DNA of 64,000 bases, taken from the NCBI GenBank assembly GCA_934481385.1, contig CAKSPD010000003.1, positions 1 through 64,000 on the forward strand, given 5' to 3'. The stretch comes from an uncultured Oscillospiraceae bacterium. Its GTDB lineage: Bacteria > Bacillota > Clostridia > Oscillospirales > Ruminococcaceae. Shown here in pieces: positions 8,912 to 17,500 of the stretch (the stretch's first letter is position 1; the number at the start of each line of letters is the position of its first letter). A program made the position numbers and the translations under genes. Under the pieces are notes generated by a model. The model had not been told where the DNA came from. It ran no database searches and worked only from the letters and a program-made list of their open reading frames with translations.

Positions 8912-9574
8912 ATGAGCTTTGATATACCCATGAAAACAACCAATGCATATAACAGAAATTCTATAAACGGTATCGGCAATGTTAAAGGTGCTGTAAGTAA
9001 AAACAATATAATCAGGAATACAGCGGAAAAATGTTCTTCTGCTGTGCTTCGGAGAGGTCAGAAAATTAAACTCAGTGATAACAGACTTAAATTTTATTTT
9101 GGCTGGAATGTAAAAAATCCTGAATGTGACCTTGACGGTTCTGCATTTATGCTTGACAGTTCAGGAAAAGTTATAAATGATGAATGGTTTATATTTTACG
9201 GCAATCCCCAGAGTCCTGATAAAAGTCTTTCATATAGACCGTATCAGCAGAATAACGGTGCAGAGATAGATATAAATACTTCGGAAATAAATCCAAAAGT
9301 TCAGAAAATTGTTATGTCCGTTACGATATATGAGGCATTTGAGAAAAATCTGAATTTCGGAATGACAGAAAATATATATGTAAGAATTGCTGAAAGTTCA
9401 CGCAATTCTGAAATAGCCCGTTTTGATATTGATGATTGTTTCAGCAGTATTACTGCTCTTGTAATAGGTGAGCTTTACCGCTATAATAATGAATGGAGAT
9501 TCAGTGCAGTAGGCTCAGGAGTAAAAAGAGATTTGGCAGGATTCTGCCGTATGTACGGTGTAAATCTTGCTTAG
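8912..9574 (+). CDS. TerD-family stress protein
   Basis: 220 residues, cytoplasmic. The C-terminal 170 residues follow the TerD pattern: LRRGQKIKLSD (about 46-56), FYFGWNV, DLDGSAFML (about 75-83), NPQSPDKSLSY, a KIVMSVTIYEA strand, NFG, and a closing GELYRYNNEWRFSAVGSG...CRMYGVNLA. The family binds Ca2+ and is linked to tellurite and general stress responses. Two oddities: a 45-residue N-terminal extension absent from typical TerD, and loss of the usual acidic GDDE-like calcium segment (here NNGAEIDI). First gene of an operon with AIM24, an unknown protein and typA. Confidence 0.87.
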   Translation: MSFDIPMKTTNAYNRNSINGIGNVKGAVSKNNIIRNTAEKCSSAVLRRGQKIKLSDNRLKFYFGWNVKNPECDLDGSAFMLDSSGKVINDEWFIFYGNPQSPDKSLSYRPYQQNNGAEIDINTSEINPKVQKIVMSVTIYEAFEKNLNFGMTENIYVRIAESSRNSEIARFDIDDCFSSITALVIGELYRYNNEWRFSAVGSGVKRDLAGFCRMYGVNLA

Positions 9575-9587
9575 GGAGAATTTTGAA

Positions 9588-10337
9588 ATGATAAGATTTG
9601 AAACTTTAAATGAACTCTGCCTTAAAATTACAAGTGACAGCGAATATGATTATATATTTGCAAAAAAAGGAGCTTTTATTGCCGGAGAATGTCAGGGTTC
9701 AAAGAATTTTAAATTTACAAAGGTTCTTCTCGGCCCTGAAGAAAGTGCAGGACGAGCTTTTCTCGGACAGCTTGTAAGAAGATTTACCGGTGAAAATCTT
9801 CCGCTTATGAAAACGGAGTTCAATGGAAAAAGTGTTACATACTATGCCAATAATCAACAGCATGTTGTGGTTTATCAGCTCCAGAACGGTGAAACAATAT
9901 CAGTGGAAAGTGAAAATATACTTGCTTTCAGCAAAGACTGCAAATATGGTGTAAGATTTATCGGTCAGGGTATCATTTCCCAGAAAGGTCTTGCAACTTC
10001 AACACTTACCGGCAGAGGCCCTGAGGCATATGTTGCTGTTCTTGTGGACGGAAATCCGCTTGTTATCAGCAATATCCAGACAGGAAACACTATGGAGGTT
10101 GACCCTGATGCCGTAGTATGCTGGATTGGTGATGACCCTTCAGTAAAGCTTGATGTAAACTGGAGAAATATTATAGGTCAGAGTTCCGGTGAATCATATA
10201 TGTTTGAATGGAATTCGGGAAGTACAGCAACAGTAATTATTCAGCCATGTGAAAGAACATCAGGTGTTGACATAAGTATGGACGGCAGAGCAACAGGAAA
10301 CCGTCCTTCATCTCAAAGCAGAGCAGGCCTTTTTTAA
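9588..10337 (+). CDS. AIM24-family protein
   Basis: 249 residues, no signal peptide. Beta-rich and repetitive, with AIM24/DUF124-type landmarks: early FAKKGAFIAG, a central GQGIISQKGLATSTLTGRGP stretch, then VDPDAVVCWIGDDPSVKLDVNW and SGESYMFEW. The molecular role of the bacterial family is not established; homologues are often near TerD genes. The start is the ATG at 9588 with AGGGAGA upstream; the TTG at 9567 lies inside the TerD gene. The gap to terD is 13 nt, so they are co-transcribed. The C-terminal 25 residues are polar and low complexity. Confidence 0.84.
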   Translation: MIRFETLNELCLKITSDSEYDYIFAKKGAFIAGECQGSKNFKFTKVLLGPEESAGRAFLGQLVRRFTGENLPLMKTEFNGKSVTYYANNQQHVVVYQLQNGETISVESENILAFSKDCKYGVRFIGQGIISQKGLATSTLTGRGPEAYVAVLVDGNPLVISNIQTGNTMEVDPDAVVCWIGDDPSVKLDVNWRNIIGQSSGESYMFEWNSGSTATVIIQPCERTSGVDISMDGRATGNRPSSQSRAGLF

Positions 10338-10362
10338 AACACATATTGCAGGGGGAATAAAA

Positions 10363-10854
10363 ATGCTTTCTCAGGAACAGATTAATGAAAGAATTGATTT
10401 TGCATATAAGGATTTGAAAATCCCTGAAAACGCTGAAAGAATTTTTTGTGATGATAAAAATTTCAGAAAGCTGTATAAATGCGGTGATATTGAAATTTAT
10501 GAATATGACCACTGCTGTGGCAATTCGGTTTATAATGGTGAAAACTTCTGGAAACACAATTGCTGGATTGAGGCATATTGTGAGGGAAACTGGGAAATGA
10601 CTCAGAATGATATATGGGTTATATTCAGAGGTATCTTTAAAAAATTTTCAGAAGAATCACGAAAAAATCCGATTGTATACAGAACTGATGAAAAAGGTTT
10701 TATTACTTTATACATAATAGGCAGACACTGTGATTCACACTGTGCGGATTATATAATCTGCATAACGCCTGTTTCTTATTATATGACAAAATTTAAAAAG
10801 AACAATATACCATTGGGGGAAATTTTAAAATACAATAACAGGATTTCCGCATAA
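10363..10854 (+). CDS. Uncharacterised Cys-rich protein in the terD-AIM24-typA operon
   Basis: 163 residues, soluble, not recognised. The middle is rich in Cys, His and aromatics (DHCCGNSVYNGENFW, HNCWIEAYCEGNW, then RHCDSHCADYIIC), which could form a metal site or disulfides. ATG at 10363 follows GGGGGAA. Gaps are 25 nt to the AIM24 gene and 18 nt to typA, so it belongs to the operon. No function is assigned. Confidence 0.75.
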   Translation: MLSQEQINERIDFAYKDLKIPENAERIFCDDKNFRKLYKCGDIEIYEYDHCCGNSVYNGENFWKHNCWIEAYCEGNWEMTQNDIWVIFRGIFKKFSEESRKNPIVYRTDEKGFITLYIIGRHCDSHCADYIICITPVSYYMTKFKKNNIPLGEILKYNNRISA

Positions 10855-10872
10855 TTTCAGGAGGTAAAACTT

Positions 10873-12693
10873 ATGATTAGAGAAGATTTAAGAAATATTG
10901 CAATTATTGCCCACGTTGACCACGGAAAAACTACTCTTGTTGATGAGATGCTTAAACAGGGCGGTGTTTTTCGTGAAAATCAGAACGTTGCAGAACGTGT
11001 AATGGATTCAAATGACATTGAAAGAGAAAGAGGTATAACAATCCTCGCTAAGAACACCTCTGTTATGTACAATGACATAAAAATAAATATTATTGATACT
11101 CCTGGACATGCTGACTTCGGAGGAGAAGTTGAACGTGTTCTTAAAATGGTTGACGGTGTACTTCTTCTTGTAGATGCTGCTGAAGGCCCTATGCCTCAGA
11201 CACGTTTTGTACTTTCAAAGGCTCTTGAAATGGGTCATAAGGTAATTATCGTTGTAAATAAGATTGACCGTCCTGATGCCCGTCTTGATGAAATAGGCGA
11301 TGAAGTTCTTGAACTTCTTCTTGAACTTGATGCAAATGATGAACAGCTCGAAAGCCCTATTCTTTTCTGTTCAGGACGTGCCGGAACAGCTTCACTCAGC
11401 CAGTATGAAGAAGGCAAAGACCTTAAACCGCTTTTCGATACAATAATTAATTATATCGATGCTCCTCAGGGTGAAGAAGATGAACCTCTCCAGATGCTTA
11501 TTTCTTCAATAGACTATAATGAATATGTAGGAAGAATAGGAATAGGACGTATCGAAAGAGGAAGAATAAAAGTAGGTCAGCAGGTTACTGTTGCGGATTA
11601 TACAGAATCAAAAAAATCCTATAATTCAAAGATAGTATCACTTCTTCAGATTCAGGGACTTAACAGAGTATCTGCTCAGGAGGCTAAAGTCGGTGATATT
11701 GTATGGGTAAGCGGTATTGAAAACATCACAATAGGCGATACACTCTGTGACCCTGCAAACGTTGAACCTATTCCTTTTGTAAAGATAAGCGAACCTACTG
11801 TTGAAATGACATTCTCTGTAAATGACAGTCCTTTTGCCGGCAGAGAGGGTAAATTTGTAACATCAAGACAGCTTCGTGAACGTCTTTTCAGAGAACTTCT
11901 CAGAGATGTTTCATTAAGAGTAACTGAAACAGATTCAACAGATTCATTCAAGGTTGCCGGACGTGGTGAAATGCACCTTTCTATTCTTATCGAAAATATG
12001 AGACGTGAGGGATATGAACTTGCAGTATCAACTCCAAGAGTATTGTTCAAAGAGGACGAAAACGGAAAGAAACTTGAACCTATTGAAAGACTTGTTATAG
12101 ATGTTCCGGAGGACTGTGTCGGTTCTGTTATGGAAAAAATGGGTACAAGAAAAGCTGAACTTACTGAAATGCATCCGCAGGGCAGTCGTATGCGTCTTGA
12201 ATTTCTTATTCCAGCAAGAGGTCTTTTCGGATACAAGAGTGAATTTCTCACTGATACAAAGGGTGAAGGAATTATGAACCATGTATTTGAAGGATATGAA
12301 CAGTATAAGGGCGATATTGAAAGAAGAAATACCGGTTCACTCATATCATTTGAAACAGGTGAGGCTGTAACATATGGTCTTTACAATGCTCAGGAAAGAG
12401 GTCAGCTCTTTATCGGTGCAGGAACTCCTGTATATGAAGGAATGGTTGTCGGAGCATCTCCGAAAACAGAAGACCTTGTTGTAAATGTCTGTAAGAGAAA
12501 ACATCTTACAAATACCCGTGCAAGCGGAAGTGATGACGCTCTCAGACTTGTTCCTCCGAGAGTTCTCAGCCTTGAAGACTGTCTTGAATTTCTTGCTGAT
12601 GATGAACTTCTTGAAGTTACTCCTGAATCACTCAGAATAAGAAAGAGAATTTTAAGCAACACAACACGTGCAAAGATGAGAAATAAGGCATAA
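10873..12693 (+). CDS. typA: Ribosome-associated GTPase TypA/BipA
   Basis: 606 residues, full length. Translational GTPase related to EF-G, used in ribosome assembly and stress adaptation. G1 AHVDHGKTT near residues 14-22, switch [18 protein letters not shown] at G4. Domain II, then the EF-G III and V-like domains ([40 protein letters not shown]) and the TypA-specific C-terminal domain ([19 protein letters not shown]). Strong SD AGGAGGT. Last gene of the operon starting with terD. Confidence 0.98.
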   Translation: MIREDLRNIAIIAHVDHGKTTLVDEMLKQGGVFRENQNVAERVMDSNDIERERGITILAKNTSVMYNDIKINIIDTPGHADFGGEVERVLKMVDGVLLLVDAAEGPMPQTRFVLSKALEMGHKVIIVVNKIDRPDARLDEIGDEVLELLLELDANDEQLESPILFCSGRAGTASLSQYEEGKDLKPLFDTIINYIDAPQGEEDEPLQMLISSIDYNEYVGRIGIGRIERGRIKVGQQVTVADYTESKKSYNSKIVSLLQIQGLNRVSAQEAKVGDIVWVSGIENITIGDTLCDPANVEPIPFVKISEPTVEMTFSVNDSPFAGREGKFVTSRQLRERLFRELLRDVSLRVTETDSTDSFKVAGRGEMHLSILIENMRREGYELAVSTPRVLFKEDENGKKLEPIERLVIDVPEDCVGSVMEKMGTRKAELTEMHPQGSRMRLEFLIPARGLFGYKSEFLTDTKGEGIMNHVFEGYEQYKGDIERRNTGSLISFETGEAVTYGLYNAQERGQLFIGAGTPVYEGMVVGASPKTEDLVVNVCKRKHLTNTRASGSDDALRLVPPRVLSLEDCLEFLADDELLEVTPESLRIRKRILSNTTRAKMRNKA

Positions 12694-12707
12694 TTTTATA
12701 AATATAT

Positions 12708-12748
12708 AAAAAACCCGTCAGTTTTTAAACCGGCGGGATTTTTTTTAT
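12708..12748. terminator. Terminator after typA
   Basis: AACCCGTCAG...AACCGGCGGG hairpin followed by eight Ts on the plus strand. An A-run on the left gives a usable T-run for the convergent minus-strand gene as well. Confidence 0.87.
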
Positions 12749-12750
12749 GA

Positions 12751-13029
12751 TTAGTCTTCAGTTTTTTCTTCTTCTTTTTCTTCATCAGAAGGAGTTTTTT
12801 CTTCAACTTTAACTTCAACTGCTTTGTCAGCTTCTTCAGCAGGCATAACTACTTCAAGGTCATCGTCAGCACAGCAGTCGGTTTCAAAATCATAATTGTC
12901 ATAGTTGTCTTCAAATTCATCGTCATAGTATTTTTTGCCACAGCACTTTTTAGCTAAGAATTTGCTTATAGCTAAAGCAAGTACAGCACCGGCACTGAAA
13001 GCAAGAGCTATGATAGAAAAGTTTTTCAT
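12751..13029 (-). CDS. Small single-span membrane protein with acidic tail
   Basis: About 92 residues from the ATG at 13029. One N-terminal membrane helix (about 4-22, IIALAFSAGAVLALAI), then KKCCGKK, then a very acidic Asp/Tyr and Glu/Lys-rich tail. Not a named family; it resembles short membrane-anchored proteins of the YtxH type only in layout. The start is uncertain: GGAG sits only 4-5 nt before the ATG at 13029, and an ATG at 13041 is an alternative. A 7-bp hairpin at 13046-13079 lies in the leader. Promoter TTGAAG, 17 bp, TATAAT is visible near 13.1 kb. Confidence 0.7.
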   Translation of the reverse strand: MKNFSIIALAFSAGAVLALAISKFLAKKCCGKKYYDDEFEDNYDNYDFETDCCADDDLEVVMPAEEADKAVEVKVEEKTPSDEEKEEEKTED

Positions 13030-13045
13030 TTTACTCCTCATTTCT

Positions 13046-13079
13046 CCGCAAGAATAAATTTCTTTAAAGATGCTTGCGG
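13046..13079 (-). promoter_or_regulatory. Leader hairpin before the small membrane protein gene
   Basis: CCGCAAG and CTTGCGG, separated by 20 nt, fold next to the ribosome site in the minus-strand leader. No T-run, so it is not a terminator; it may affect translation or stability. Confidence 0.45.
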
Positions 13080-13136
13080 TCATTGAATAAATATTACAGA
13101 TATATTATATCATATATAATCTTCAACTTCAATACT

Positions 13137-13871
13137 TTATATATTTTTTGTTAAAAACATCAAAATTGAGAGGGCTGTTATTGGTGCAGTTTCACAACGA
13201 AGTATTCTTTTTCCGAGCCATACAGTTTCAGCCGGAGTATTTTCAAGAGCAGATTCAACTTCATCGCTGTCAAAACCGCCTTCACTTCCGATAACTATGC
13301 CGATATTTTTAAGTCCTTCAAGATTTATTTCAGAAAAATTTTTTCCTCCGTTTTCATAAAGGAATATAATTTTGTCCTGAAGTGCCATATCTTCAAGTGC
13401 TTTTTTATAGTTTATTATCGGCATAACCTGTGGAATTATACCTCTGCCGGACTGCTTTGATGCTTGTTCTGAAATTTTGTTAAGACGAATGAGTTTTTTT
13501 GAAAAATCCTTTTCATCAGGACGTGAAACACATCTTCTTGAAATAAATGGGACAATTCTGCTGACACCGAGTTCAACGGATTTCTGGATAATAAATTCAA
13601 GCTTATCAAGCTTAGGAACAGCCTGATAAAGAGTTACATTTATATTCGGTTCTGATGCACATGGGACAGCCTCATTTAGAGCAAGTCTGACATCTTCATC
13701 AGAAATTGATATTATATTACAGTTGTAGTCAATGTTGTTACAGCAGAGTGTAACAGAATCACCGATTTTCATACGGAGAGAACGCCCGATGTGCCGGGCG
13801 TCATCTCCTGTTATTGTTATATTGTTTTCATCGATATGATTTGTAAAAAATCTTGGCAAGTTTCTGCACAT
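13137..13871 (-). CDS. rsmE: 16S rRNA (uracil1498-N3)-methyltransferase
   Basis: 244 residues. N-terminal PUA-like domain (LPRFFTNHI...HIGRSLRMKIGD) followed by a SPOUT methyltransferase domain. Family motifs: LYQAVPKLDKLEFIIQKSVELGV, RCVSRP, the SAM-binding knot GIVIGSEGGFDSDE and LGKRILRCETAPITAL. Methylates U1498 in 16S rRNA. It starts 18 nt after the stop of the GH9 gene, so it probably shares that transcript, an odd partner for a cellulase. Confidence 0.95.
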   Translation of the reverse strand: MCRNLPRFFTNHIDENNITITGDDARHIGRSLRMKIGDSVTLCCNNIDYNCNIISISDEDVRLALNEAVPCASEPNINVTLYQAVPKLDKLEFIIQKSVELGVSRIVPFISRRCVSRPDEKDFSKKLIRLNKISEQASKQSGRGIIPQVMPIINYKKALEDMALQDKIIFLYENGGKNFSEINLEGLKNIGIVIGSEGGFDSDEVESALENTPAETVWLGKRILRCETAPITALSILMFLTKNI

Positions 13872-13889
13872 TCTTTCATAATATTTTTA

Positions 13890-15731
13890 TTAAAGTTCGT
13901 TTATTATACCTGCGAGGAACTGCTGAAGCTTGAGAGCATCATTAGCATTGAGTCCGTCCCCTGTATTATGAACGTCGCCGGCAATTACAGCTTCCTGACT
14001 CAAAGGATTTCCTGATGAATTTGCAACATAAGCTGAAATTGCAACAACGTCAGCAATATCAACGGAGTTATCAAAGTTTACATCACCCTTAAGAACTGTT
14101 GTAGTATCAGAGGAAACTGTTGTAGTAGTAGTTGTAGTAGTTTCAGTAGTAGTTGTTGTAGTAGTTTCGGTAGTTGTTGGTACATCAGGCTTTGAAGAAC
14201 CGCCGTTGAAAACATAATTTTCATTTATTTCGCTTGCCTGTGTGATTACATCTTTAAGTGCAGATGCATCACCGCCGTAGAGGTTTACAAGACCTGCACA
14301 TGCGAGAGCAAAACAGCTGTTATAGTCGAGAGCCGGTTCTGTGAACTGGTATTCTTTTGTTGTATCGTTATAATTTCCGCTTGAATCGTCACCGCCTACA
14401 AGCATACCATAGTTTGTATATTTTGCTGAAGTATCTGCATTTGCATCACCATTCTGTCCGGGAGTGTCACCTGTTCCGGGGTTAGCAGCTCTGTGGTGAA
14501 TATGAGTAGGCCATTTGTCGCCGTATCCGATAAGGAAACTGTATCCACGGGAGTTATTTCCGAGAATGTGGTCTGTCTGGAATTTTGCACCAAGAGCATA
14601 CTGTGATGAAGCATCACCGTCAGCAAGTCCAAGGGCAACCATCTGCAAAGCACAGTTATATCTTGAAGCACCCCAGCCTTCTGCATTGTATGAGTTTGTC
14701 GGACAGCCGTTTTTATTATTGAGTTCAAACAGCATTTCGTTTGCGAAAGTCTTATCGCCTGTTATTTTATACATCATAGTTGCATAGCCTGACCATACCT
14801 TGTCCCAGCTATAAAGATGATAGTCATAATACTGATTATTGTAACAGCCGTTTCCTGTTGGCTTATATGAAGGGAGTGAACCTTCACCGTTAAGATAGAG
14901 CCAAGCCTCTGCAATAGCCATTTCGTCCTGATACATTGGGTTAATATTATACATACTGCCCATTCCGGCAGTTTCATTTCCTACATATTTATTTCCGAAT
15001 TCATAGATAGCCTTTGCATATTTTAAACATTCAGCTGAATAATCAGGGTCTGAATCTTTTAATACATAAGCAGTTCCTGCGAGAGCAGAAGCCATTTCAC
15101 CGCATACAACAGAGTTGTTGTTGGAAGAACTCATCCAGTAAGTTTTTCTGTCATATGTCTGAATTTCAGGTGACTGCCAGTAATCGTGGTCTGAAGAATC
15201 AGAAACGTTGTAGCATATTGTAGCAACAGAACCGTCTGAATTGAGGTAAGTTGTTTTCATAAGGTATTTTGAAATCTTTTTGAGTATTTCAAATAAGTGG
15301 TCTTCACAGCCTGCCTTTTCATAAGCACCTTCATTGAGATAGTATGACATTGCAAGAGATGAACCGGCAAAACCGTTTGTGAGGTTGAATTTAATGTGGT
15401 CGCCTGCATCGTGATAACCACCGCTTACATCAACATATCCGTCACCGTCAGGGTCAACGAGTGATTTATAAGCTGAATTGAAGTTTGTAGCATTTGAAAG
15501 GGAAGCCTTTTCATCATAAGTATGGCAGTTGCCTCTCCATGTAAGCGGGTTGTCATCAACTTCAGTTCCGCATTCATTTGAATCAAAGAAATAAAGTGAC
15601 ATTGCGAGAGCCTCAGCATAGTTTTCATTTTCGGCAGCATACGAAACCGGAGCAGAAACAGTTGAGCAGACAGAAACAGAAAGCATCAAAGCACTTAAAG
15701 CACCTGAAACTGCTTTTTTAAAATTCTTCAT
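13890..15731 (-). CDS. Secreted GH9 cellulase with type I-like dockerin
   Basis: 613 residues. Sec signal peptide (about 1-32, ending SYAA), GH9 (alpha/alpha)6 barrel (about 34-490), a Thr-rich linker (about 516-546) and a C-terminal dockerin (547-613). Catalytic motif DAGD (Asp108, Asp111), HIHHRAANPG near 410-419, and general acid Glu465 in FTEPALDYN. Hydrolyses beta-1,4-glucan; no CBM3 is present, unlike the GH9 at 41.5 kb. The dockerin has a regular first Ca2+ loop (DVNFDNSVDIAD) and a second loop one residue longer (DVHNTGDGLNAND). It should be carried on a scaffoldin. SD and an extended -10 promoter lie upstream; rsmE follows. Confidence 0.96.
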   Translation of the reverse strand: MKNFKKAVSGALSALMLSVSVCSTVSAPVSYAAENENYAEALAMSLYFFDSNECGTEVDDNPLTWRGNCHTYDEKASLSNATNFNSAYKSLVDPDGDGYVDVSGGYHDAGDHIKFNLTNGFAGSSLAMSYYLNEGAYEKAGCEDHLFEILKKISKYLMKTTYLNSDGSVATICYNVSDSSDHDYWQSPEIQTYDRKTYWMSSSNNNSVVCGEMASALAGTAYVLKDSDPDYSAECLKYAKAIYEFGNKYVGNETAGMGSMYNINPMYQDEMAIAEAWLYLNGEGSLPSYKPTGNGCYNNQYYDYHLYSWDKVWSGYATMMYKITGDKTFANEMLFELNNKNGCPTNSYNAEGWGASRYNCALQMVALGLADGDASSQYALGAKFQTDHILGNNSRGYSFLIGYGDKWPTHIHHRAANPGTGDTPGQNGDANADTSAKYTNYGMLVGGDDSSGNYNDTTKEYQFTEPALDYNSCFALACAGLVNLYGGDASALKDVITQASEINENYVFNGGSSKPDVPTTTETTTTTTTETTTTTTTTVSSDTTTVLKGDVNFDNSVDIADVVAISAYVANSSGNPLSQEAVIAGDVHNTGDGLNANDALKLQQFLAGIINEL

Positions 15732-15778
15732 AAAAAATCAATCCTCTCTTATTCTGGTAAAAACCGATATATAATTTT

Positions 15779-15787
15779 ATTATATCA
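15779..15787 (-). promoter_or_regulatory. Extended -10 promoter of the GH9 gene
   Basis: TGATATAAT on the minus strand (15787-15779), about 48 bp before the ATG. The -35 box is weak (TTAACA, 19-bp spacing). Confidence 0.65.
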
Positions 15788-15892
15788 TATCAGGAAATTC
15801 AAATGTTAAGTATTTATGAATAAATACAACTTTCGCATTAATTTCTGCATTTTTATCAAATTCAATATACTTCATTTGTGCATAATAACAAT

Positions 15893-15923
15893 AAAAAATC
15901 AGCCATTTGAAAACGGCTGATTA
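15893..15923 (-). terminator. Terminator after the 81-residue membrane protein gene
   Basis: AATCAGCC / GGCTGATT hairpin with GATTTTTTATT on the minus strand. Confidence 0.85.
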
Positions 15924-15928
15924 TTGAT

Positions 15929-16174
15929 TTATTTTTTGTCAGGCATATCGTATATGCTTTTTACTTCATCTGTACGGTCATTTTTTTTATCAGGTTTGTG
16001 TTTTTCAAGGAATTTGTCAATATGTTTTGCCATTTTCGGAGTAAATACGGCAAGCAGATATATAATAAACATTACAAAAACCATACCTGCACCGAACTTT
16101 ATAATAGTGGATACTTCGATTGAAACACCCTGTGATGACTGTTGAACAGCCTGAGTTACCGTTTCAGTAAGCAT
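15929..16174 (-). CDS. Small membrane protein, possibly OadG-like
   Basis: 81 residues: short periplasmic-like N-terminus, one membrane helix (about 25-45, FGAGMVFVMFIIYLLAVF), then a Lys/Asp-rich cytoplasmic tail. The pattern is reminiscent of gamma subunits of Na+-pumping decarboxylases (OadG), but no decarboxylase genes are nearby, so this stays tentative. GGAGG 9 nt before ATG. It lies 28 nt after the zinc-ribbon gene and is probably co-transcribed with it. Confidence 0.68.
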   Translation of the reverse strand: MLTETVTQAVQQSSQGVSIEVSTIIKFGAGMVFVMFIIYLLAVFTPKMAKHIDKFLEKHKPDKKNDRTDEVKSIYDMPDKK

Positions 16175-16202
16175 TTAAAAAAACCTCCGTATTTTTTATG
16201 AA

Positions 16203-16781
16203 TCACATTAAGCTTGAAACATCATTTAAAAGCTTCCAGCCCTCACCCTTGATTTTGGCAGAAGTAAGTTCAATTGAAGTTTTGCGTGTATCTCTTTTGC
16301 CTTTGAATTCTACTTCAATATCAAGTTTGTATGCCTTATCTATTTTAAGACCGAAAGTTTTTTCAAGAGAATTTATTTCATCTTTTTTAAGAGAAGTTTT
16401 ATCTTTTATATCATATGATATTTTGATATTTTTTCCGTAAGCAATTTCAAGAAGTGATATTAAAGATTCAAGGTCTTCATCTTCTGTACTGTCTTTAAGT
16501 GAATCTGATACATCTTCCGGAAATGATTTTGCCATAGTGCTTACACTGCATTTTTCAATGCCTTTGAAAAACTGTTCAACAGGTTTATCATATCCTCCGC
16601 TGAATGTATTGATTAAAAGTACAAAAATGATAATCACACCGGCAATTATAGCTATAAAAGCACCCGCCATAGAATTTTTGTTTTGAGTTTTTGTGGCAGA
16701 AAGAGCTTCATTCTGAGCCTCTGCACAGTGGCAGACTTCTCCGTCAGGAATTTCTGCTCCGCAGAATTTACAGTATTTCAT
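16203..16781 (-). CDS. Zinc-ribbon membrane protein of unknown function
   Basis: 192 residues. N-terminal zinc ribbon (CKFCGAEIPDGEVCHC, residues 4-19), a polar stretch, one membrane helix (about 39-60), then an outside domain of about 130 residues with predicted alpha/beta character and many Lys/Asp. This layout is common for Firmicutes proteins of unknown role. It has its own promoter at 16807-16835 and is followed by the 81-residue membrane protein gene. Confidence 0.78.
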   Translation of the reverse strand: MKYCKFCGAEIPDGEVCHCAEAQNEALSATKTQNKNSMAGAFIAIIAGVIIIFVLLINTFSGGYDKPVEQFFKGIEKCSVSTMAKSFPEDVSDSLKDSTEDEDLESLISLLEIAYGKNIKISYDIKDKTSLKKDEINSLEKTFGLKIDKAYKLDIEVEFKGKRDTRKTSIELTSAKIKGEGWKLLNDVSSLM

Positions 16782-16806
16782 TAAAAAATCCCCCTAATCA
16801 TTATTT

Positions 16807-16835
16807 ATATTAGCATATTATCAGAAATATGTCAA
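16807..16835 (-). promoter_or_regulatory. Promoter of the zinc-ribbon gene
   Basis: TTGACA (16835-16830), 17 bp, TAATAT (16812-16807). The -35 box overlaps the stop codon of the preceding dTMP kinase gene. Confidence 0.83.
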
Positions 16836-17500
16836 TAAATGACAGATGATATAATTTTTATAATTTCCGTCTGAATATCCTGAATACTTCTGAGCTTATT
16901 ATCCTTACAGCAGTTTATTATATGCCATTTTGTTTTGGAACTGTCATGTGAGCCGGCATATATTGCGGACTGACGGCATTTTTTAAGATATTCTGCATTT
17001 GATTCATGAATATCCTTTTTTGATTCATCACCATGATAGCGTTCAGAAAGAAGTTTCTGAGAAATTTCAACAGGAACATCAAGAAATATCACAGCATCAG
17101 GACGGGGAATACCCATTTTATTGTATTCCAAATCATAAAGCCATTTGCAGTACTCATTCCATAGGGATTTTTCAAGTTTTGTCATCTGATATATTGCGTT
17201 TGATGTTGTATATCTGGCGGAAATAATATTTTTTCCTGACTGATAATCCTTTCCCCAGTCGGATTTATAGCTTATATATCTGTCAACAGCATAAAAAGTG
17301 CTTGCAGAATATGAGCTTTTTTCAGGATTTTCCTCTTTGAAATTTCCTCTGAGATAATCAGTGATTATTTCACCGCTTGGTGAATTATAATTGGGAAACG
17401 TTATAAAACGGCAGTCTGAAAATTTGCTTTGAAGAAGTTCAAACTGAGTGCTTTTTCCTGAACCGTCAAGACCTTCGATTATTATAATTTTTCCGTACAT
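16832..17500 (-). CDS. Thymidylate kinase-like nucleotide kinase
   Basis: 222 residues. Walker A GLDGSGKST (about 10-18), TFPNY near residue 35, DRYISYKSDW (about 73-82, matching the DRY/E motif of dTMP kinase), ISARYTTSNAIYQMTK, DAVIFLDVP and SERYHGDESKKDIHE in the lid. Likely phosphorylates dTMP; related deoxynucleoside kinases cannot be excluded. Its start overlaps the end of kptA by 19 nt, so the two are translationally coupled. Confidence 0.85.
   Translation of the reverse strand: MYGKIIIIEGLDGSGKSTQFELLQSKFSDCRFITFPNYNSPSGEIITDYLRGNFKEENPEKSSYSASTFYAVDRYISYKSDWGKDYQSGKNIISARYTTSNAIYQMTKLEKSLWNEYCKWLYDLEYNKMGIPRPDAVIFLDVPVEISQKLLSERYHGDESKKDIHESNAEYLKKCRQSAIYAGSHDSSKTKWHIINCCKDNKLRSIQDIQTEIIKIISSVIY

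Noticed and set aside
11676..12344. 222-residue minus-strand ORF inside typA
   Set aside because: Ser/Arg/Pro-rich shadow of a conserved coding frame with no ribosome site.
14097..14180. Low-complexity repeat as a possible CRISPR or minisatellite
   Set aside because: It encodes the Thr-rich linker of the GH9 enzyme; repeat units are codons for Thr.
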